Source: DATKWV01 sp035529405 (GTDB lineage Bacteria; Planctomycetota; Phycisphaerae; Sedimentisphaerales; Anaerobacaceae). From it: a DNA stretch of 6,039 nt. The number at the start of each line of letters is the position of its first letter. The stretch's first letter is position 1. This document shows, piece after piece, positions 1-5,047 of this stretch. The position numbers and the translations under genes were made by a program. Where the stretch lies: NCBI GenBank assembly GCA_035529405.1, contig DATKWV010000130.1, forward strand, positions 1 through 6,039, in the 5' to 3' direction. The notes below the pieces were generated by a model. That model was given only the letters and a program-made list of their open reading frames with translations, made no database searches and had not been told where the DNA came from.

Positions 1-1052
1 GCCTCGTAGAATATATCGAACAGACCCTCATCCATAGCCTGCTTCCAGATTTGGGGCGTGGCCGGCACAATCAGTGTGCGAATGGCTGCACGTCTGCCTT
101 TGAAGATTTTCGCGGCGATTCTGAGGTCCTCTATACGGCCGTTTGTGCAGCTTCCGATGTATGCCTGGTCCATCGTTTTACCGGCGCAATCGGTTATCGG
201 CACGCCGTTGCTGGGCAGATGCGGCAACGCAACCATCGGCTCAATTTTTCCGCAGTCGAACTCGTGAACGGCTTCGTACTCGGCATCGTTATCGGATTCG
301 TACACAGTATAATCGGTTTTGCGTTTTAAGTGTTCATCGAGATATTTCCTCGTGACATCATCGAAACCAATTATGCCGCTTTTGGCACCGGCCTCAATCG
401 CCATATTGGTTACGGTCATTCTTGCTTCCATAGACATACCGGCAAGGGTGGGGCCTGTGAACTCCATCGCCTTGTAAAGCGCTCCATCGGTACCGGTTTT
501 GGCAAGTATGGCCAGGATTACGTCCTTGCTGTATACGCCCGGCTTCAGCGAGCCGTTAAGGACAAATTTTATCGATGCCGGCACCTTGAACCAGAGCTGG
601 CCGGTTGCAACAGCCGCCGCAAGGTCGGTTGAGCCGACACCGGTACTGAAGGCGGCGAAGGCGCCATAGGTGCATGTGTGTGAGTCGCCGCCGACAATGA
701 CCTGGCCGGGCACAATATGACCCTGCTCGGGCAGGAGGGCATGGCAGACGCCGGCCCTGCCAAGCGTGTAGTAATGCTTTATATTATGTCTTTTGGCCCA
801 GGCGTCGAGGCGTTTGTGCAGCTGGGCACTTTTGATGTCCTTGGCGGGCTGAAAATGGTCGGGCGTAACAATAATCTTCTCAGGGTCAAAAACCCTGTCA
901 ATGCCTTTTTCAACCAGCATCGATATAGCAGGCGGAGTAGTAACATCGTGGCACATGACTATATCGAGTTTGGCGTCGATAAGCTGACCCGGCCGCAGGG
1001 CGGTTTTACCTGCCGCTTTTGCGAGAATCTTTTCGGTTATGGTCATAGCCAT
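1..1052 (-). CDS. leuC: 3-isopropylmalate dehydratase large subunit, LeuC/HacA type (partial, 3' end beyond the left edge)
   Basis: Aconitase-superfamily enzyme. LeuC with LeuD isomerises 2-isopropylmalate to 3-isopropylmalate in cytoplasmic leucine synthesis. My minus-strand translation runs 350 residues without a stop to base 1; the family is about 420 residues, so about 70 are missing. Visible landmarks are MTITEKILA at the N-terminus, CHDVTTPPA (34-42), GDSHTCTYGAF (122-132) followed by STGVGSTD, and YIGSCTNGR (298-306) with Cys302 as the first 4Fe-4S ligand. The other two cysteines lie in the part not shown. GDSHTCTYG rather than the E. coli-like GDSHTSTHG points to the HacA-like LeuC subfamily, whose members also include homoaconitases, so the substrate is less certain than the family. 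ATG at 1052 is preferred over the one at 1046 because AAGAAGG (1061-1067) sits 8 nt upstream. leuD would be expected further left; this is not seen. Confidence 0.93.
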   Translation of the reverse strand, partial: MAMTITEKILAKAAGKTALRPGQLIDAKLDIVMCHDVTTPPAISMLVEKGIDRVFDPEKIIVTPDHFQPAKDIKSAQLHKRLDAWAKRHNIKHYYTLGRAGVCHALLPEQGHIVPGQVIVGGDSHTCTYGAFAAFSTGVGSTDLAAAVATGQLWFKVPASIKFVLNGSLKPGVYSKDVILAILAKTGTDGALYKAMEFTGPTLAGMSMEARMTVTNMAIEAGAKSGIIGFDDVTRKYLDEHLKRKTDYTVYESDNDAEYEAVHEFDCGKIEPMVALPHLPSNGVPITDCAGKTMDQAYIGSCTNGRIEDLRIAAKIFKGRRAAIRTLIVPATPQIWKQAMDEGLFDIFYE

Positions 1053-1102
1053 GATTTTTGCCTTCTTAAACAACGTGAATTTAACCGGCGCAGAATGTGC
1101 CT

Positions 1103-1108
1103 ATTATA
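1103..1108 (-). promoter_or_regulatory. Candidate -10 box for leuC
   Basis: The minus strand reads TATAAT exactly, about 50 nt upstream of the leuC start, which would give a 5' leader of roughly 45 nt. The -35 position 16-18 nt further upstream (about 1125-1132) is T-rich but has no good TTGACA match, so the promoter would be weak at -35 or activator-dependent. The leader is too short for a leucine attenuator or T-box. Confidence 0.5.
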
Positions 1109-1224
1109 ACGCCGGGGCATCAAAAAAGAAGCCTATTTTGCGATAAGCGGGTGTTTTGTGGTTTTTTTGCGTGGTTACGATTTGCCGGCAAGGTTAAAAA
1201 TAACAGCCGAACCGGTTATAACGC
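1104..1224. repeat. Divergent intergenic region with a 9-bp direct repeat and two palindromes
   Basis: TTATAACGC occurs at 1104-1112, overlapping the leuC -10 box, and again at 1216-1224, upstream of the rightward promoter. The region also holds the perfect palindromes TTGCCGGCAA (1182-1191) and AACCGGTT (1210-1217). These could be operator sites for a regulator shared by the two divergent genes, but short repeats and palindromes also arise by chance. The T-rich stretch at 1150-1173 has no recognised role. Confidence 0.25.
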
Positions 1225-1245
1225 TGCAGGGGGTCTGATTTATAC

Positions 1246-1274
1246 TTGAACAAATGTTGCACTGTTGTTATATT
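1246..1274 (+). promoter_or_regulatory. Candidate sigma70-type promoter for the 1298 gene
   Basis: TTGAAC (1246-1251) is followed after 17 nt by TATATT (1269-1274). Each hexamer is near the TTGACA/TATAAT consensus and the spacing is optimal. The start of transcription would fall near 1281, leaving a very short leader that begins just before the ribosome binding site at 1285-1290. Confidence 0.45.
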
Positions 1275-1297
1275 AAAACATCTTCGGAGGTTATCAC

Positions 1298-1948
1298 GTG
1301 GCCAAAGAGCCGAACAGCGAACAGATTGACCCTGATATAGCAGAATGTAAGCGGGATATTTTGCGCGCCGGCGGCGCCGATGCCGCAGGTGACGGTAAGG
1401 GCCGGTCGGTACCCAAGACAGGGAATAAGCAAAAGGCCCGGGAAAACAGCGATATTTCCAGCGGCGGCGATTTAACAAACAGCGGGGGCTTGGCCAGGAA
1501 GGCGCTACCATTCGAAAGCACTGCTTTGTCGGCTGCGTCGTCAAAGAGCAATATCGAGCACCGCCCTTCGGTTCCAATAAAAACCGCTGGTGCCGGCGGG
1601 CCAAAAGTTGTTTCTTCGGACCGGACACCGGCCTTGCGGGACACAGCCAAACCCGGCGGTTTAACGGTAAAGCCTGATGAGCCCGCAGGTAAAAAGCAGC
1701 AACAGACGTCTGAAATACCGAGATTCGACCTTGCTGAAGATATAATGGCCCAGCAGCGAAAACTTGTGGCGCTTAGACGAAAGGCACCGCCAAAGCCGCA
1801 AGCCGGCCCGCAAGAGCAATTCACCGGCCGGCAAAACCGCGACCAGCTTTACCTCAGCACCGCCGACCAGCAGCAGATAATAGTGGAAATCGTCGCCCGG
1901 GACATCGAGAGGATGTGTCGCGGCGATTACATAGAGCAGCCTGCCTGA
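1298..1948 (+). CDS. Hypothetical, largely disordered 216-residue protein
   Basis: I do not recognise a family. The start is GTG, supported by CGGAGG at 1285-1290 with 7 nt spacing and by a promoter-like sequence just upstream. Residues 1 to about 138 are rich in Gly, Ala, Ser, Pro, Lys and Asp, with no hydrophobic core, signal peptide or membrane segment, so they should be disordered. Two denser segments follow: about 139-163 (begins IPRFDLAEDIM and ends in the basic run ALRRKAPPK) and about 188-210 (TADQQQIIVEIVARDIERM), both able to form amphipathic helices. The layout suggests a cytoplasmic protein that docks onto a partner through its C-terminal part; that is inference. It lies divergently from leuC and 273 nt before the amidase-like gene. 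A long open frame also exists on the opposite strand here, but it lacks comparable start signals. Confidence refers to its being a real gene, not to function. Confidence 0.75.
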   Translation: MAKEPNSEQIDPDIAECKRDILRAGGADAAGDGKGRSVPKTGNKQKARENSDISSGGDLTNSGGLARKALPFESTALSAASSKSNIEHRPSVPIKTAGAGGPKVVSSDRTPALRDTAKPGGLTVKPDEPAGKKQQQTSEIPRFDLAEDIMAQQRKLVALRRKAPPKPQAGPQEQFTGRQNRDQLYLSTADQQQIIVEIVARDIERMCRGDYIEQPA

Positions 1949-2221
1949 AAAACTTTTTCGTATTCGCGATTTTGTCGAATTTACCGCGCATACTTTTTGG
2001 CTGGTTGTATCGATTAGGCGAATCATACCGCCAGACAGGTCATTTTAATCCGACCCTCAGGTCCGGTAAGCATGATGGGGATGAAATTGCGACAAAAGTC
2101 TGTCCGGAACCGAAATTTGCGTTAAGCGTGGTTTTGATAACGCCGATAGTGCAATCAGGATATTATTACGGGTTCGGGACAGTGGTTTACAGCTGCTGAA
2201 CGGATTCACAGAGGGTGAAAT
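1949..2221. other. Intergenic stretch without a convincing gene
   Basis: No frame here has both a good ribosome binding site and protein-like composition. A weak promoter candidate for the next gene is TTGATA (2134-2139) with GATATT (2159-2164), but its 19-nt spacer is long. Small inverted repeats exist, such as ATTCG/CGAAT with a 9-nt loop just after the preceding gene and GACC/GGTC near 2053. None has the stem length and T-run of an intrinsic terminator. Confidence 0.5.
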
Positions 2222-2770
2222 ATGACAATTCAGAAAAGACAGGCCAGGATTTTTGTGGCACTGCTTGCCTCCATGACCACCGCGGCGATTATTTTAATGG
2301 CCTTAGGTAACAATCCTCCCTCAGCCGGTGCGTTCTGCCTTAGTGACTACTACAGTCTTGTGCCCGCTGAAGAGCTGACAGCTTCGCGAGCGGCGCAATT
2401 TCAGGACCGCTGGAACGGTATTGAGATATACTACAGCGGCACTAAGGCCGGGAATATCGAACAACTGGCTTCTATTAACGGCTTGCATCCTGCCAGCAAT
2501 ATTAATTTTCATTTTGTTATCTGCAACGGCCTTGGGGGTCATGACGGCCAGATTCAGCCGACCGAAAAGTGGCAGCGGCAATGGTCCGTGATTACAGGCC
2601 CCGATGCGTCCGGTGCACAGGGAATCATTCGGATATGTCTGATAGGTGATGACAAAACCAGCCCGCCAACCGACCTTCAGCTCAAAAGGCTGGCGGAGTT
2701 AGTTCAGAAGTTGTCGAGGAGTTTTAACATTCGCCAGGAGCAGATTTGCTACCCAAGCGAATGGCGGTGA
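2222..2770 (+). CDS. Membrane-anchored Amidase_2/PGRP-like protein, probably catalytically inactive
   Basis: 182 residues; ATG at 2222 follows GAGGG (2211-2215) with 6 nt spacing. A basic N-terminus (KRQAR) and a hydrophobic stretch at about 10-29 form a signal anchor, placing the rest in the periplasm. Residues 62-181 follow the order of N-acetylmuramoyl-L-alanine amidase type 2 domains: strand IEIYYSGT (67-74) where active enzymes have I-H-H/C-S, FHFVICNG (96-103) for the usual YHFVIGNG, DGQIQ (108-112), GIIRICLIGD (134-143) for GIGICLVGN, and a helix ending ICYPSEW (175-181) where I-x-GHRD is expected. The first zinc His aligns with Tyr70, the second is replaced within ICYPSEW, and the protein ends before the Cys ligand. 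I infer a peptidoglycan-binding or regulatory role rather than hydrolysis. It is followed by the mreB leader on the same strand, consistent with wall biology. The fold assignment is from motif order only. Confidence 0.7.
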   Translation: MTIQKRQARIFVALLASMTTAAIILMALGNNPPSAGAFCLSDYYSLVPAEELTASRAAQFQDRWNGIEIYYSGTKAGNIEQLASINGLHPASNINFHFVICNGLGGHDGQIQPTEKWQRQWSVITGPDASGAQGIIRICLIGDDKTSPPTDLQLKRLAELVQKLSRSFNIRQEQICYPSEWR

Positions 2771-2793
2771 CAACCGGGAATCTGCCCAATCCG

Positions 2794-2826
2794 ATTGCGC
2801 ACAGTCAGCAGCGACTCTGGCGCAAT
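2794..2826 (+). other. Stem-loop between the amidase-like gene and mreB
   Basis: ATTGCGC (2794-2800) pairs with GCGCAAT (2820-2826) over 7 bp. After a small internal loop, AGTC (2803-2806) pairs with GACT (2813-2816), closing a 6-nt loop. It begins 24 nt after the stop at 2770, so it could end the upstream transcript or protect its 3' end. There is no T-run after it, so it is not a standard intrinsic terminator. Confidence 0.4.
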
Positions 2827-2917
2827 ATGGGACTTTGGGGCGATGCCGGTCCTATAAAAACTTTCCGCAGACAATCACACCCAAAGTACGCATTCTAAAA
2901 CCAATCCCGCAAGAAGT

Positions 2918-2923
2918 TATAAT
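2918..2923 (+). promoter_or_regulatory. Candidate -10 box for the mreB-mreC-Ldt transcript
   Basis: A perfect TATAAT lies about 107 nt upstream of the mreB start in an AT-rich stretch, implying a leader of roughly 100 nt. No good -35 hexamer is present at 16-18 nt upstream (CTAAAA at 2895-2900 is the best at 17 nt). Together with the stem-loop at 2794-2826, it suggests that mreB begins its own transcript rather than depending on the upstream gene. Confidence 0.4.
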
Positions 2924-3029
2924 CTTATTATTCCGATAACGCATATGTGTTTATATATGCCGGCGACAGGTATCGGCACAGCGCCGGATTATGGCGATGA
3001 GACATTAAATTGCAGAAAGGACTCTAAGG

Positions 3030-4103
3030 ATGCAATTGAAAAAACTTTTAGGCTGGTTCACGGGCTGGCTGAGCATGGACATGGGCATCGACCTTGGCAC
3101 TTGTACGACCGTTGTGTCGGCGCACAACAAGGGTATTGTGCTCAGCGAGCCTTCCGTGGTAGCGGTGAACAAGGCAACCAAAACTGTTTTGAATGACGGT
3201 CAGGCTGTCGGCGCATATGCGCATGAGATGCTCGGCAAGACACCAAATTCGATCGTCGCCATAAGACCATTGAAGGGCGGTGTTATAAGCGATTTTGAAA
3301 TGACCGAAGCGATGCTCAGTTATTTTATCAGGAAGGTACAAGGCAGAGGCAGGGCCGGCATCGCCAGGCCGCGAGTGGTAATCGCGGTTCCAAGCGGTAT
3401 AACCGAGGTCGAACGTCGCGCAGTGGTCGAAAGTGCCGAAAGGGCCGGCGCTCGCAGGGTTTACCTTGTTGATGAGCCGATGGCAGCGGGTATCGGTTCG
3501 GGACTTCCCATAGCTGAGCCTACGGCGTCGATGATTGTTGACATCGGGGGCGGGACCACGGAAGTAGCGATAATAAGCCTTGCGGATATCGCCTGCTGCG
3601 TGTCAATTCGGGTCGGCGGCGACACGATGGACGAGGCTGTAATTAACCACCTCAAGAAGACGTATAATCTGCTTATCGGTGAAGCAAGAGCCGAAAAGGT
3701 CAAGATACAGATAGGCTCGGCAGTACCTCTGGAGCAGGAAATGACAATGGAGATATCCGGTCGTGACACTATCTCGGGACTGCCGAGGAAAATAACCATA
3801 ACAAGTGAGGAGATTCGTGAGGCCCTTCAGGAGCCTATTGCGGCAATTATAGATGCGGTAACCGGCACGCTGGAGAAGGCCAAGCCGGAACTGGCAGCCG
3901 ACCTGATTGACAACGGCGTACACATTTGCGGCGGAGGCTCATTGCTGCGGGGTATGGATACAATACTGGCCAACGCAACGGGCCTGAAAGTTATCAGGCT
4001 CGATGACCCTCTCAACTGTGTGGCCAGGGGTACCAGTATATATATGGAAAACCTGGAGCTGTGGAAGGACACAATCGACAGCTCCCGGAACGGGTGGGAA
4101 TAA
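3030..4103 (+). CDS. mreB: Rod-shape-determining actin homologue MreB
   Basis: Bacterial actin that polymerises on ATP under the inner membrane and steers the lateral wall synthesis complex. Visible in 357 residues: an N-terminal amphipathic helix (MQLKKLLGWFTGWL) for membrane binding, phosphate-1 loop GIDLGTCTT (19-27), KGIVLSEPSVVAV (34-46), RPLKGGVISDFE (79-90), VDEPMAAGIGSGLPI (147-161), phosphate-2 loop VDIGGGTTEV (170-179), VGGDTMDEAV (195-204) and the adenosine motif CGGGSLLRGMD (300-310). The length is close to the usual 335-350, with a slightly long C-terminal tail. The first loop has Cys-Thr where most MreBs have Ala-Asn (GIDLGTANT). ATG at 3030 is chosen because AAAGGA (3016-3021) is 8 nt upstream; later Mets at residues 16 and 18 would remove the membrane helix. 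mreC follows 74 nt downstream. The frame at 2945-3196 overlapping its start is a shadow. Confidence 0.97.
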   Translation: MQLKKLLGWFTGWLSMDMGIDLGTCTTVVSAHNKGIVLSEPSVVAVNKATKTVLNDGQAVGAYAHEMLGKTPNSIVAIRPLKGGVISDFEMTEAMLSYFIRKVQGRGRAGIARPRVVIAVPSGITEVERRAVVESAERAGARRVYLVDEPMAAGIGSGLPIAEPTASMIVDIGGGTTEVAIISLADIACCVSIRVGGDTMDEAVINHLKKTYNLLIGEARAEKVKIQIGSAVPLEQEMTMEISGRDTISGLPRKITITSEEIREALQEPIAAIIDAVTGTLEKAKPELAADLIDNGVHICGGGSLLRGMDTILANATGLKVIRLDDPLNCVARGTSIYMENLELWKDTIDSSRNGWE

Positions 4104-4136
4104 AACTCGAATACACGGCAATTGAAAACGTTTTTT

Positions 4137-4161
4137 GCCTGCCCCTAAGGGGCCTGCAGGC
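4137..4161 (+). promoter_or_regulatory. GC-rich hairpin between mreB and mreC
   Basis: GCCTGC (4137-4142) can pair with GCAGGC (4156-4161), and alternatively GCCCC (4141-4145) with GGGGC (4149-4153) around a TAA loop. The two forms partly exclude each other. The structure ends just before the mreC ribosome binding region, so it could stabilise the mreB message or reduce mreC translation. The T-run (4131-4136) precedes the stem, so in this direction it is not an intrinsic terminator. Confidence 0.4.
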
Positions 4162-4177
4162 ACAGGTGTGAGCAGCC

Positions 4178-4972
4178 ATGGCTGATAAGCAAATTAAAGC
4201 TGCAACGAAAATATTACTTACGTGGCTCGTGCTGGCGGGTTTTATTGTGTTTCTTACCCCGCGAAAACTGACAGATAAGCTGCAGCTTGCTTTTGCCAGT
4301 ATTTTTAAAAGGCCCTTGAACATCGGCAGAGAGGCCCTGCTTTTTACACGCCAGGACACCGCAGCATCCGTGAGCTTAAAACGGTATAACAGGCTCAGAA
4401 ATCATCTTGCCAATATCACAGAGCAGCTCCATGCCGAACACAGGAGAGTCGAAGAGCTTTCGGGATTGCGCAACAGAATGTTTCTGGAAGGAGCAAAGCT
4501 GCTTTGTGCGGATGTAATTACTGTTTCACAGCAGAGTACACACTGCGAACTTGTTATCAACCGCGGCAAAAGTGACGGTCTTGACAAGGGGCAGTTTGTT
4601 CTTGCCGAAGACGGTATCGTCGGCACGGTATCGGACGCCTTCTCGAACACCGCACGGATTAAACTTGTGACCGACCCCGCCTTCAGGATGCCGGTAAAGC
4701 TGGGAAATGCGGACGTAGCGGCGGTAATGCAGGGTACCGGCTGCAACGGCGCGAAAATCCCTATGGTTGCAAAAAAACACGCTGTCGGAGCAGGGGATGC
4801 GGTTTATGCATTGAAACAGGCCGGTTTTCCTGCAACGGGACTGATTATAGGTACGGTTGAAAGCTGTGCCGGTGATGCTGAAAACCCGCTGCTGTGGGAC
4901 ATAAGGGTCAGACCCGTGTGTGATATAGACCGGCTGAAAAGTGTAAATGTTATTGTAATGAACCAATCGTAA
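4178..4972 (+). CDS. mreC: Rod-shape-determining protein MreC
   Basis: Inner-membrane protein whose periplasmic part scaffolds the elongation complex together with MreB and penicillin-binding protein 2. The 264 residues follow the family plan: a short cytoplasmic tail, one membrane helix at about 12-27, a helical coiled-coil region at about 62-103 (SLKRYNRLRNHLANITEQL), then the beta-rich MreC domain. Diagnostic segments are VINRGKSDGLDKGQFV (126-141), DGIVGTVSDAFSNTARIKLVTD (145-166) and, near the end, GLIIGTVESC (221-230) with RVRPVCDIDRLKSVNVIV (243-260). It is somewhat short for the family. The start at 4178 has only a weak AGGTG (4164-4168) 9 nt upstream, which fits reduced translation behind the hairpin at 4137-4161. 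Family and operon position after mreB agree. The usual next gene, mreD, is not adjacent; an L,D-transpeptidase gene follows after 75 nt. Confidence 0.93.
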   Translation: MADKQIKAATKILLTWLVLAGFIVFLTPRKLTDKLQLAFASIFKRPLNIGREALLFTRQDTAASVSLKRYNRLRNHLANITEQLHAEHRRVEELSGLRNRMFLEGAKLLCADVITVSQQSTHCELVINRGKSDGLDKGQFVLAEDGIVGTVSDAFSNTARIKLVTDPAFRMPVKLGNADVAAVMQGTGCNGAKIPMVAKKHAVGAGDAVYALKQAGFPATGLIIGTVESCAGDAENPLLWDIRVRPVCDIDRLKSVNVIVMNQS

Positions 4973-4990
4973 CAGGCTGCGCGCACGGAC

Positions 4991-5007
4991 CCAGGGACAT
5001 TACCTGG
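4991..5007 (+). other. Short hairpin between mreC and the L,D-transpeptidase gene
   Basis: CCAGG (4991-4995) pairs with CCTGG (5003-5007) around a 7-nt loop, 18 nt after the mreC stop. It has no T-run, and the stem is only 5 bp, so it may be chance. It does not argue against read-through into the next gene. Confidence 0.2.
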
Positions 5008-5047
5008 CGGTAAAAAGTAATTCAAATTGCGGACAAGGAGAATAGAG

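Noticed and set aside
717..1109. 130-codon plus-strand frame inside leuC
   Set aside because: It is antisense to clear LeuC motifs and has no function-like features.
1294..1824. 176-codon open frame on the minus strand, antisense to the 216-residue protein
   Set aside because: Composition is erratic (Cys-, Ser- and Pro-rich runs). The plus-strand frame has the promoter and the strong ribosome binding site. The minus frame is explained by codon bias in a GC-rich, stop-poor region.
1949..1965. GAAAAA/TTTTTC inverted repeat after the 216-residue gene as a terminator
   Set aside because: The arms abut with no loop and contain only A-T pairs apart from the ends, so they cannot form a stable terminator hairpin.
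2070..2125. 17-codon frame starting at an ATGATG pair in the intergenic stretch
   Set aside because: No Shine-Dalgarno at proper spacing and no recognisable peptide features.
1915..2199. 94-codon plus-strand frame overlapping the end of the 216-residue gene
   Set aside because: Its ATG has a purine-rich GAGAGG directly against it with no usable spacing. The translation lacks any coherent domain, and most of it lies in what looks like non-coding DNA.
2945..3196. 83-codon plus-strand frame across the mreB start
   Set aside because: It overlaps well-supported mreB codons in another frame and shows no protein-like pattern.
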